DNA of 64,000 bases from Edolisoma coerulescens. Taxonomy: Eukaryota; Chordata; Aves; Passeriformes; Campephagidae. Location of the stretch: positions 203,092-267,091 of the forward strand of contig VWZW01005402.1 in NCBI GenBank assembly GCA_013397115.1, read 5' to 3'. The notes under the pieces were generated by a model. The model searched no databases and had not been told where the DNA came from. It was given only the letters and a program-made list of their open reading frames with translations. Of the stretch, positions 12,301 through 20,018 are shown in pieces; the first letter of the stretch is position 1; the number at the start of each line of letters is the position of its first letter. The translations under genes were made by a program, and so were the position numbers.

Positions 12301-13925
12301 TCTGGTCGGACCGGATGAGGTAAGGAATCAGGTGCCTCCAAGTTTGGTCCTCCTTCAGCATGGCTCACAACAGCGTTCTTCGGAAGCATCTGACCCGGGA
12401 AGGACCCGTACCTGTACGGATCAGGACCAGCAGCAGGGGATGAAGCATTGATGTTCTGTGGTTCACTTGGCAGCACTTCCTGATTCTGAATGCACTCCAG
12501 GTTCTCCACATTTTCGTACTGGGACCCAGCAGCTGCCTCACCTATCTGTGCCTTGGCATCGCCAGCAAACAGAGAGTGCTTAGCAGCCTGTGCCTCCTGG
12601 TGACTGACAATTTTAGGGAAGTACTGGACATCCATTCCTTTCTGTACCATCTCACCAGCTGAACCTGTACCGAGCTGTGCCTGAGAGAGAACGTTGGTTG
12701 CCACCTGCTGAGGATGCACAGGCTGGTGATACAGGGAGGCCGAATTTGGCTGACAGGCATCAAACTCTGTTTTCTCCATTATGTAATTTTTTTCAGATGA
12801 AAGTATTTCTTCATTTTCTGCCTCGTCCCCTTTGAAAAACATGGAGAGAGTTCCTGGATCTCGATCTGTGGGAACAGATCTATTTGATGTTTCAGACATA
12901 GCTGGAGACTGGTTTTTGGGGTTGTTTTCCTGAGCTGTGTGAGGGACAAAACCGGAGTCTTGCAAAGGTGGCTGTGGGTAATACTGTTCCTGGTAAGGCT
13001 GGCTTAACCAAGGGTTAGTCATTTCTGTGTTCTGCCTAAACACATTTCCAGGCTGGATGCTGTTCATGTGGTGACTGCTGTTTGCAGCAGGGCCATTTTT
13101 CCCATTCTTTTCACAACCAGCGGATAAAGGCGCTTGCACGATGTTTTGTGGAATACCTTGGTGTCCAGGACCCTGCGGCACATTTGTGTGTGGAGGAGGG
13201 TGAGAAGTGCTGACAGAAGGCTGAGAAATGTTATGAACATCAGTCTGAGGAGATGGCTCAGGATAGGGCACAAAATTCCGAACCGGAGACTGCAGATTCC
13301 CTGGGACAGGCCTCCACTGCGACCCAGGCTGCTGGGGAGGTGGTGGGAAGAATGCTGCTGCGTTGGGTCCCGAAGGTGCATCATTTGGATCCCTGCCAAC
13401 ATCCTGTCTCGCTCCAGGTTTGTTTGCTGCAGCCACCATTCCAGGATGCACACTGAAAGAATTTTCCACTGCTGCTCCTGGGTTATAATGCAACGGCACC
13501 GCAGGCCCACGGAGTCCGAGATCGGCGTTGGGATGCCCCTCTGCAGCACTATTTATAACACACCCCGGGGACGGAGAAGGAACTGGAACATTAGAAAAGG
13601 TACTGGTGCTTATCCCTGCTTGCGACACAGGAGCTGACAGAGACGTGTGTGGTCCATGAGGATTGTCCCCGGCACGGGAGGGCGGCGGATGCACAAGGGC
13701 TGGCTGTGGGAACGCCAGTGCGTTGCCCCTGGATGGATTATCTAGAGGGGAGCCCTGTGGGGTTTGCCTGCCAAAGGCAAACGGGTCTGTCACGGGCTGC
13801 ACCGGGGCAGCTGCGGCGTTGGCCCGTTTGCTGAGCGGGCTGTTCCTCCAGTACATGTTCCGAGCCACGCCCGCGGGAGGAGGAGGAGCCGCTCCCGCTG
13901 GGACAGCCTGCGGTGGCTGCTGCAT
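192..13925 (-). CDS. SEC16A: SEC16A, exons 2-15 (N-terminal and central part; C-terminus beyond left edge)
   Basis: SEC16A is the large peripheral scaffold of ER exit sites. It concentrates SEC23/SEC24 and SEC13/SEC31 and so organises COPII vesicle budding. Fourteen coding exons join with matching phases into 1,826 codons plus 2 nt. Residues 1-1248 are a proline-, glutamine- and serine-rich disordered region. Residues about 1249-1495 are rich in Tyr, Arg, Asp and Ser (DPRYRHYDGG, WRYDPRFTGSFDDD, SVHSEHSGHS), the type of sequence linked to exit-site localisation. From about 1500 the conserved central domain begins (SVPHICARFGPGGFLIKALP, NEANLIDFTNEAL, GLWGHALLLASKMDSRTHAR), which in this family forms the SEC13-binding ancestral coatomer element. 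The start ATG at 13925 has a strong Kozak context (GCCACCATGC). No stops, frameshifts or non-GT-AG introns were seen. The C-terminal SEC23-binding part is outside the window. Identification is by recalled similarity to vertebrate SEC16A and is very secure. Confidence -1.
530..647 (-). CDS. SEC16A: SEC16A exon 14
   Basis: Residues about 1751-1790 of the central conserved domain (CCGDEKWGDWRPHLAMVLSN, TIATMGDTL). Acceptor ctaattttag, donor G|gtaactc. 118 nt, entering in phase 0 and leaving in phase 1. Confidence -1.
803..884 (-). CDS. SEC16A: SEC16A exon 13
   Basis: Residues about 1723-1750 (FANSLPINDPLQTVYQLMSG). The reading frame was fixed by the phase-2 end of exon 12, since frame 0 would meet a stop. 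Donor ACG|gtaaga, acceptor gtctctgtag. 82 nt. Confidence -1.
1427..1524 (-). CDS. SEC16A: SEC16A exon 12
   Basis: Residues about 1691-1723 (DALESAMKHGLWGHALLLAS, MDSRTHARVMT). This 98-nt exon is overlaid by longer ORFs in other frames and on the other strand. It was found by expecting the peptide between exons 11 and 13. Acceptor cttgattag, donor AG|gtacag. Confidence -1.
1772..2014 (-). CDS. SEC16A: SEC16A exon 11
   Basis: Exactly 81 codons in phase 0, residues 1610-1690 (TVVGTDLAELLLRDHKTVWL, NEANLIDFTNEAL, ERFRELLLYGRKK). This is a strongly conserved part of the central helical domain. Donor AAA|gtgagt, acceptor gtgtgtgtgcacag-type tract ending acag. Confidence -1.
2273..2411 (-). CDS. 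SEC16A: SEC16A exon 10
   Basis: Residues about 1563-1609 (DETHKVDVINFAQSKAAQCF, LLWDFIVLLCRQNG). Donor GGG|gtatgt, acceptor cttttcag. 139 nt, entering in phase 2 and leaving in phase 0. Confidence -1.
2635..2696 (-). CDS. SEC16A: SEC16A exon 9
   Basis: Short 62-nt exon encoding TMLQHSPEQEEMRAFPGPLA and a split lysine codon. Acceptor tgtgtttcag, donor AA|gtatgt. Residues about 1543-1563. Confidence -1.
3122..3264 (-). CDS. SEC16A: SEC16A exon 8 (start of central conserved domain)
   Basis: Residues about 1495-1542 (RPSTPEKFSVPHICARFGPG, LPSEGQPALVEIHSME). This is where the conserved central domain of SEC16 begins after the low-complexity N-terminal half. Acceptor ccatttcag, donor GAG|gtaaag. 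143 nt. Confidence -1.
3678..3855 (-). CDS. SEC16A: SEC16A exon 7
   Basis: Residues about 1436-1495 (SQLYRSNHDLTGNAYETPAQ, DYGYPAETGWSAVEQ). Tyr-, Gly- and Asp-rich. The acceptor (gatctgtctag) has a rather purine-interrupted tract. Donor G|gtatgg. 178 nt. Confidence -1.
3856..4953 (-). other. SEC16A: SEC16A intron 6
   Basis: About 1.1 kb of AT-rich intron between exons 6 and 7. No exon, RNA gene or recognisable repeat was seen in it. Confidence -1.
4954..5152 (-). CDS. SEC16A: SEC16A exon 6
   Basis: Residues about 1369-1435 (NERYEDNWRYDPRFTGSFDD, DEFDRRSVHSEHSGHSLRSS). An acidic/basic and Ser-His-rich segment as in other SEC16A proteins. Acceptor ctctgtccatcag, donor CAA|gtgagt. 199 nt, ending in phase 0. 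Confidence -1.
5590..5719 (-). CDS. SEC16A: SEC16A exon 5
   Basis: Residues about 1326-1369 (DPSRWERYPYDPRYRDPRSY, RYWYDAEHNPYQKREAYPYG). Tyr/Arg-rich. Acceptor cttctccaaag, donor AG|gtttgt. 130 nt, entering in phase 1 and leaving in phase 2. Confidence -1.
6619..6704 (-). CDS. SEC16A: SEC16A exon 4
   Basis: Residues about 1297-1325 (QGYPEDYYGKSGWSDYYSGY, YSNSYDYG). Tyr-rich with repeated YY doublets. Acceptor gctttctttcag, donor G|gtaaga. 86 nt. Confidence -1.
6705..9476 (-). other. SEC16A: SEC16A intron 3
   Basis: About 2.8 kb of AT-rich intron. It contains a short CA run near 8188-8200 and a short AT-rich stretch near 7380-7395. No coding exon, RNA gene or intact transposable element was recognised. 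Confidence -1.
9477..9622 (-). CDS. SEC16A: SEC16A exon 3
   Basis: Residues about 1249-1297 (EDSYGQYDPRYRHYDGGGAA, YPEPERPSSRASHCSDRPSS). Acceptor ttggttgcag, donor AG|gtatgg. 146 nt, entering in phase 0 and leaving in phase 2. The PEPERPSSRASH string is characteristic of SEC16A. Confidence -1.
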
Positions 13926-13996
13926 GGTGGCCTCCGGGCAGGGTCACACGGTGACAAACCGGCCGTGGAGGCAGTGGAGAGACTTCTTCTTCTGCC
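10182..13996 (-). CDS. SEC16A: SEC16A exon 2 (first coding exon, 3.7 kb coding)
   Basis: This exon carries 1,248 codons from ATG 13925 to the donor ATG|gtaagt at 10181, plus about 71 nt of 5' UTR. The encoded region is low-complexity and Pro/Gln/Ser/Asn-rich (MQQPPQAVPAG at the start, NPYYYYRHPYDAYQAPYPPP near the end), as in the disordered N-terminal half of SEC16A. The upstream acceptor reads ctcagcag, so two tandem acceptors (AGCAG) are possible, and the right end could be 13996 or 13999. Both lie in the 5' UTR and do not change the protein. The ATG has an optimal Kozak context. The region is open throughout. Confidence -1.
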
Positions 13997-16900
13997 CTGC
14001 TGAGACAACACAGGTACAAGTCAGTTCCCGTTCTCACAATACATGCAGCACTTAAACAACTTTTATTTTAGAAAAAAAAAATCACTCAAACAATTTCAAG
14101 TGGAAAATATCTCCCTTTTCCTCAGAACTTGTAAGAAACTGACACATTCCATTATATTTCTAAATCCAAGACCATTAATGAAGTGTAAGGCTGTGTGGCA
14201 TCAGTGCACATTATTTAACAATTCTACTAACAAATATATCCAAGTAAGACTAATTAAACACAGTTCAGACCTGTACTAGCATCAAACCCTCCAATAGTAT
14301 CCCACTGTTACATCTCCCAGAAACATGCATCACTGAGAGGACAGCAACCAGCCTGGAACACAGCCTGCAGCACCACGCCCTGCTCAATTTAATGATGAAG
14401 AGTTGAGAAGTCATTATCTAACTCTAATTCTGCCAGAGATGATCTTCAGCCCTGCTGCACTGGCACTCCATGTGAATGGACCTTTTCACAGGTAAGATGA
14501 GAAGCATCCCAGGAAGGAATTCATCAGATGTTATCACCCTCAACAATCCACTTTTGGTTTAACCAAGAAAACATTGTGTGGCACAGTATTGTTATTTATT
14601 TTGAGAAAGGCAATTGGATCTTCATCACAAATATTGTCTCTTCTAGATGAATGCTGCACAGCAAAACTCAATTTAAGGATAGGAAAACAATCAACTACCC
14701 CCACCTATCAAAGACTATTCTCACTTTAACACCAGTGGGACTTTGGCACAGTATCAGGGTTACAGCTGCACTTCAGGGTGGAAAGGACATGCTCGGAAGT
14801 AATCCAACTCCAACTCCAAACAATACCAGTCAGGAATCTGGTACACAGGAAGTTCAATAAATTCATCAGGGTGTCTTTCTCAATTTTATCACCCCTTAAC
14901 AATCTGGGGAGGATGGAGGCTGACAAAACCAGAGGAATTCATCAATACTTGTCCAGGGAAGCTCTGTGATAATCTTGTTTTCTCATAGTACACAACAAAT
15001 ATTGTTTATAATATGCAGAGTGAAGTAACCACAGCAATGGTTCCATACCAGATGCACTTCTGTTTATAAAAGAAAAAAGCTGTACAATTCTTATTTGGAG
15101 TTCTTCCAAGATTCAGCATCTTGTCAGTAAGAGTAATAAAATGGGAAGCCAGAAAAGTCAGATGTTTGTAATCAGGACAAAATTGTAACAGTTATAGAGA
15201 AGTTCAAACGCAAGGCACTTCTAGTTTCTAATTATCAAAAATACTATGTGTATTTCATAAAGATTTATACCTAAAAATGCCAATAAAAAGCACACTGACA
15301 GTACCACAGCACACAGACTTTACTGGGCACCAGTACAGCTTCTCCTAAGGAAAAACCTCTCGTGTATAATCCAGGTCCCTCTTTCAGAGTCACTAGAGAC
15401 TCTCAATTTCTTCCCTACATCCACATATTCCATAGCCATATCTTCAGTTAAGACTCCATAAATTTGTGTTTTGTTAAGATGGGAAGGACAGCACAAAACA
15501 GATTCCAACAGAAGCACTAGAGCTCCATCAGTTTCATGCATCACTTGCATGCGCCTTCACCATTCTTTTTAAAGCACAGCTGCTGAATTCCATCAAGGAA
15601 TGCTCACAAAAAGGTTCTAGGACTTTGCAATCTTTTCTCCTGTTACAATCCTGAGGTGAAGGTTTTCCAGCTGGCCATGCTTACCAGCCTCGCTGCCAAC
15701 CACGTTTCCAGGAAACCCTGCCTGAACACCCATCCCAATTTCCACATGCTTAAGGAACCTCTGGCTGTTCTGGGCATCCCCATTTCTTTTTCATTGTTGT
15801 TGTATCAAGCAGACTTCAAAAACTCCTCTCTCCCCTCCAAATAAACTCATGGGTTTATGCAACATGCTTTGGATTGGGGAGGAAAAAAGCTAATTAAACC
15901 ATCTGCCAAGGCAGTTACGTCCTGGACAGCACAAACTTCACTGAACAAAATATTGGTATCTACTACATAGTTCTGTTTTTCATAGAGAAGTTGTTTCTGA
16001 AACACAGCTGAGCACAAAAGCCAACTTAAATACCCATTTTCAAATGTCTGATGTGGACTTTACTCCTTGCAGTGTCTCATTAAAAAAAAAAAAAATCCTA
16101 ATACTTTGCCATATTTTTGTAACAGCCGGTACCAGTAATTAGCCAATTAAAATAAGTGTAAAGTCCTACTTTAAGGCAGAACTTGCCATTCCTCTAACAG
16201 GATCTTTGATGGTGCATGACGGAGGTTCAATACAAGGGATCAGCTTCCTCAGAAGCAAAGTTAATATTAACAGACTGCACACAGTAGTAAAAGTAAGCAA
16301 GATTTGAGGAATTGAGGCCAAATAAAATGAACGTGCCCATGTCAGGTAATTCAAACAGAAGATAACTCTCTGCTACTGGCCCTCCCTTGTGCCTCATCCA
16401 GGATTAGCAGAAATGCTGATTTTAAGGAATTTAGAAATAACTATACAAGTTAAGAGCAATCCATCTCTGCTTTATCTGGTTTGGAAATTCTTAACTTTCA
16501 GCTGGTTTATTAATTGATAAAGCAGAGCAGCCTGCTGAACATGAGTCACCAGGAGTAACAATTGCAGAAGGTGTTTCCAGGCGTACCAAAAAAACATTGC
16601 CAAAGAGGAAAAAAAGATTAAAACCCTCCAGACAAGGCCATAAAAATAATTTCACCTGACGAGCTCTATAGCTTCATCTATAAAGAAATCACTTCTTCGG
16701 GAGCAATTAATTTAATCCTACTTAAATAAATTACTTTTAAACAGAATAAGTATGCCCCCAAAGCAGGTTACAGAGGACCAATATTAACTCTCATCCTCAC
16801 ACATGAACCAAACAACAAATAATACGTTCACATACACAGATTCCTAGTGAGAACAAAGTGACAAAAAACCCCCCTGCAATCTCAAATACAGGACCAGCTA

Positions 16901-17970
16901 GAAAATGAGATTTGCAGCTTGAAAATCAGCAACTACTTCTTCAGTCTTATCTTACGCAGACAGCTGCACATCTGCACACGTGTGGGTGACAGATTGAACA
17001 CGTTCTACACCATTCATGCTCCTGACAGATTCCTACCGGGCTTCTCCTAAACAGCAACCAGAGTTACAAACGTTATTCTGTTAAAATGCAGCAACAGGAC
17101 AAGGGGGGATAGCTTTTAACCGGCATAGGGTATGTTTAATGATATCAGGAAGAAATCCTTCCCTGGGAGGGTGAGGAGGCCCCGGCACAGGGTGCCCAGA
17201 GCAGCTGTGGCTGCCCCAGGATCCCTGGAAGTGTCCAAGGACAGGTTGGATGGGGCTTGGAGCACCCTGGGCTGGTGGAAAGTGTCCCTGCCCATGGCAG
17301 GGGGCGGGATGGGATGATCTTGAAGGTCCCTTCCAACCCAAACCAGTCTGTGGCTCCACGAAAACAGCTCTTTGGGAACCAAAAGCACAGAAGCAGCACG
17401 GATGATTCCCGTTTATTTTGAAAGGAGCCCGACGATCAGTTCTTTACCCCAGCGGCTCTCGACGCTTTCAGGCAGCTGCACTCCTGAGTCAGCACCAGTT
17501 GCACAGACCTGTGGCACCTGACAGCTCGGAAAAACAACCCCGACCTGGGAGCAGCGCTGGCTGCTGCCAAAGGGAATACGTGATGGCCAACACCAGACGG
17601 TACTTTCTCCCTCCCGCACCCCACGGAATAACCTTCGGACCCCCGCAGAGTGTCCCTGTCCCACCGCCCCCCTCGGAACCACCCAGAGCAACCCAAATCC
17701 TGCGGGAAAACCCCCGGGCAGCGCAGCCCCGCGACTGCGGCAGCGCCTTCGCCCCTCCTTGCGGCACCACAGCCCGCTCCAACCGGGCCCGGGGGCCGAG
17801 TCCACGGCTGCGGGACCCGCCGGCTCCCTGCGCTGCGACAGCCCCGAGGCCCACCCTGAGGCACGGCGGGGTGGGCACCGGAGACAGCGGGGCCCGCACC
17901 TCAGGCCCGGCGCTCCTCACGCAGCCCACCCGGGACCCGTGGCCCTCCCTCCGGGCGCGCCCCGCGGTAC
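13997..17970 (-). other. SEC16A: SEC16A intron 1 (inferred)
   Basis: About 4 kb between the 5' UTR acceptor of exon 2 and the proposed exon 1 donor at 17970. It is AT-rich and contains one CR1 3' tail (17145-17358). No other gene or RNA was recognised. Its right boundary depends on the exon 1 assignment. Confidence -1.
17145..17358 (+). repeat. CR1 LINE 3'-end fragment
   Basis: The sequence follows the 3' end of avian CR1: the gtgcccagagcagctgtggc block, then tggaagtgtccaaggacagg, then ccctgcccatggcagggggc, then ggtcccttccaacccaaacc. It is a 5'-truncated copy in plus orientation inside SEC16A intron 1. Recognition is from the family's well-known tail; the subfamily was not assigned. Confidence -1.
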
Positions 17971-17997
17971 CTGGCAGCCCCCGCCGGCCGAGGCCCC

Positions 17998-18057
17998 TCA
18001 GCAGCGGGCGCGGGCGCCGCCGCCCCTCACGGCCCCAGCACCGGCCGCCGCCGCCAT
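17998..18057 (-). CDS. Upstream ORF in SEC16A 5' UTR (19 codons)
   Basis: The ATG sits in the sequence CAAGATGGCGGC. The frame reads MAAAAGAGAVRGGGARARC and ends in TGA before the proposed exon 1 donor. It is out of use if transcription starts downstream of 18057. Its likely role, if translated, is control of main-frame initiation rather than a functional peptide. Confidence -1.
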   Translation of the reverse strand: MAAAAGAGAVRGGGARARC

Positions 18058-18061
18058 CTTG
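18050..18061 (-). promoter_or_regulatory. TISU / YY1 element
   Basis: The minus strand reads CAAGATGGCGGC, an exact match to the TISU consensus SAASATGGCGGC, and contains the YY1 core AAGATGGCGG. TISU elements lie at or just after transcription starts of housekeeping genes and support initiation from very short 5' UTRs. Confidence -1.
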
Positions 18062-18115
18062 GCACATCCGGCTCGAGGTTCCGCCGCCGCCGACGTGTCA
18101 CGGCGCGGCGCGCGA

Positions 18116-18123
18116 TGACGTCA
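18116..18123. promoter_or_regulatory. Palindromic CRE (TGACGTCA)
   Basis: A perfect 8-bp CRE, the binding site for CREB/ATF-family bZIP factors, lies just upstream of the proposed SEC16A first exon. A second bZIP-like core, CGACGTGTCA, is at 18091-18100. Occupancy is inferred. Confidence -1.
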
Positions 18124-18192
18124 CGGCGGCGCGCGCACCCGGCTGTGTTGCTGTTCAGCGGCCGCTTGGAGAGAAACGGGGGCGGGACGGGT

Positions 18193-18260
18193 CGCGGGTT
18201 CGAGTCCCGGCTGGGGCGGCTGCGCGGCTCTCAACGTCACGGGTTCGAGTCCCGTTCAGG
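18193..18260 (+). repeat. 45-bp tandem repeat carrying two tRNA-type B-box sequences
   Basis: Two copies of a pattern gtc-cgggttcgagtcccg lie 45 bp apart. Each contains GGTTCGAGTCC (18197-18207 and 18242-18252), which is the canonical tRNA T-arm/B-box. Neither has a matching upstream acceptor strand or an obvious A-box, so no complete tRNA gene is called. Confidence -1.
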
Positions 18261-18671
18261 GCGCCTCGTCCCGGTGCCTCCCCGGTGCCGCCGAGATCTC
18301 GCTTCCAGGCCGGGTCGCGGCGGAGCGCGGCCCCGTTGCGGATCCCGTAGAGTTCCCGGTCCTCTCGGGTGCCCCGTGCGGGTGCAGTGGCGCGGGCGGC
18401 CGCCAGGGCGGGGCAGAGCTCCGCCGGTCCGGTGCCGCTCCCGGGGGAGCCGCTGCCCATCGCGGGCTGGGGGTGGAGGGTGGGTCAGGGACTCCCCCGA
18501 GCTGCTGGAAGTGAGAAATCCGTGTTAACAAAGAGGAAAATGAGATTCTGTCTCACAGAGAGAAGCTGTGACTCGCTGCAGAGCGAGCTCCTGTCCTGCA
18601 CGTCCGTGGGGGCTTAATTAGTAAAGGCACATTAATTGGGGAAGGCGGGGGTGCACGTGTCCAAAAGCTTC

Positions 18672-19070
18672 AGAATCAGAAACGAATCCTAGGATCCTTA
18701 AGGCTGAAAAAGCCCGCTCAGGTTACCGAGTGCCGTGCTCAGCGCCAAACCCCGTCCCCGAGCGCCACCTCCACGTGCCCTTCCGAACACTCCGGGGATG
18801 GCGATTCCAGCACTGCTCCGATGCTCAGCACCCTTCCCGCGATGAACTTTCCCCAAATATCCGATCTAAACCTCCCCCGGCACAACTCGAGGCCGTTTCC
18901 TCTCGTTCCCTGGGAGCACAGCCTGAACCTCACCTGTGTCCATCCTCCTGTCAGGGAGTTGTGGAGAGAAGGTCCCTCCTGAGCCTCCCTTTCTCCAGGC
19001 TGAGCTCCCTCAGCCTCTCCTGCTGCTCCAGACCCTTCATCAGCTTCGTGGCTCTCTGAGTCCCAGCTCT
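18672..19070 (-). repeat. CR1 LINE fragment, about 400 bp
   Basis: Reading the plus strand gives the complement of the CR1 3' region: a short degraded tail, then ctaaacctcccccggcacaa, gaggccgtttcctctcgttc, ctgagcctccctttctccag and gacccttcatcagcttcgtg. It is an older, longer copy inserted in minus orientation just outside the SEC16A CpG island. Confidence -1.
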
Positions 19071-19840
19071 TTTTTACACAAACACGAAGCTTTTTAAGGG
19101 GGTGACCCCCTGTATTCCAGCAGCAGAAGGTCTGTCGCTCACCAGCGCGGCCCCCGTGCTGACACTGTCACACCCTGCACCCAACAACAAGCCTCGGAGA
19201 GGAAAACACAACGAGCTAAACAAACATCTTAATCAAGGGTCATTATCAGTGCAAGAGCTGCTCCTGCACGCTCGATCATTAAAGCAGGGGAATATCCTCA
19301 AAGCCCCGTCCAGGCAGGGGAAGCAGCACTTTGATGCTGGTGTGGGAACCAGAGGCAGCGCTGTGATTTTTAAGTGCCTTTCATCTCCCTCTTTTGTAGG
19401 AACATTCTTATAAACCAGCTTGTCAAATACAATTTCCCTGCGCAGGCATGAGTTGCAGACAAAGCCCTGCTTCTCCCTTGATATTTCCCCCAACAGGTGT
19501 AATCTGAGGAAACACGATTTTGATTAGCCTGATTGGCTTTTTGTGTGCTAAATACCATCAATAGCTCACATCTGTGTCTATAGTTAGATATTTATGTTAC
19601 ATATTTGACCCTCTTGTACACGGGTACACAATGCAAACACCAACAATGGGATCTCACCTTTGCTGTTCTCCTGATAAATACCTGATTATAAAGAATTGCC
19701 ACATTAAAGCATTCAATCCCTTTTTACCCTGAAGTTTTCTAGCTGATTTGCTGCACTCAGCAGTAGTTCTGGACTTGAGTGACCCATTATAAATGAAAAC
19801 CTTTGCCAGTGAGGACAGCTTATGTCCTTCTCTCCTGCTT

Positions 19841-20018
19841 CATAGAATCACAGAATGGTTTGGAAGAGACCTTAAAAATCATCAAATTCCAACCCCCTGC
19901 CATGGGCAGGGACACCTTCCACTACCCCAGGTTGCTCCAAGCCCTGTCCAGCCTGGCTTTGGACACTCAGGGATGGGGCAGCCACAGCTTCTCTCTTCCT
20001 CAGCTCACCTGGGACACA
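19841..20018 (-). repeat. CR1 LINE 3'-end fragment
   Basis: The sequence begins with the reverse-complemented CR1 tail (catagaatcacagaatggtt) and continues through ccctgccatgggcagggaca and ccaggttgctccaagccctg. This is a 5'-truncated copy in minus orientation in intergenic DNA. Confidence -1.

Larger units (their letters stand above)
17971..18090 (-). other. SEC16A: SEC16A exon 1, 5' UTR (proposed)
   Basis: The proposed noncoding first exon ends at the donor GCTGCCAG|gtaccg. Its 5' end is uncertain and is placed by the usual position of TISU/YY1 elements just downstream of the start site. It contains one upstream ATG whose 19-codon frame closes within the exon (17998-18057). RNA 5' ends would be needed to confirm the boundaries. 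Confidence -1.
17650..18500. promoter_or_regulatory. SEC16A: CpG island / SEC16A promoter region
   Basis: About 850 bp of very GC-rich, CpG-dense DNA lies directly upstream of SEC16A intron 1, unlike the AT-rich flanks. It holds a strong minus-strand splice donor (17970), a TISU/YY1 element (18050-18061), a palindromic CRE (18116-18123), an ACGTG core (18093-18097) and a 45-bp tandem repeat (18193-18260). This is typical of a TATA-less housekeeping promoter. A transcription start near 18060-18110 is inferred, not seen. Confidence -1.

Noticed and set aside
18180..18260. Complete tRNA genes at the two B-boxes
   Set aside because: No acceptor-stem complement, D-arm or anticodon arm can be folded upstream of either T-arm-like sequence.
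17418..18350. 310-codon plus-strand ORF across the SEC16A CpG island
   Set aside because: It starts at a non-ATG codon. Stop-poor CpG-island DNA explains the length, and the Pro/Arg/Ala-rich product resembles no protein.
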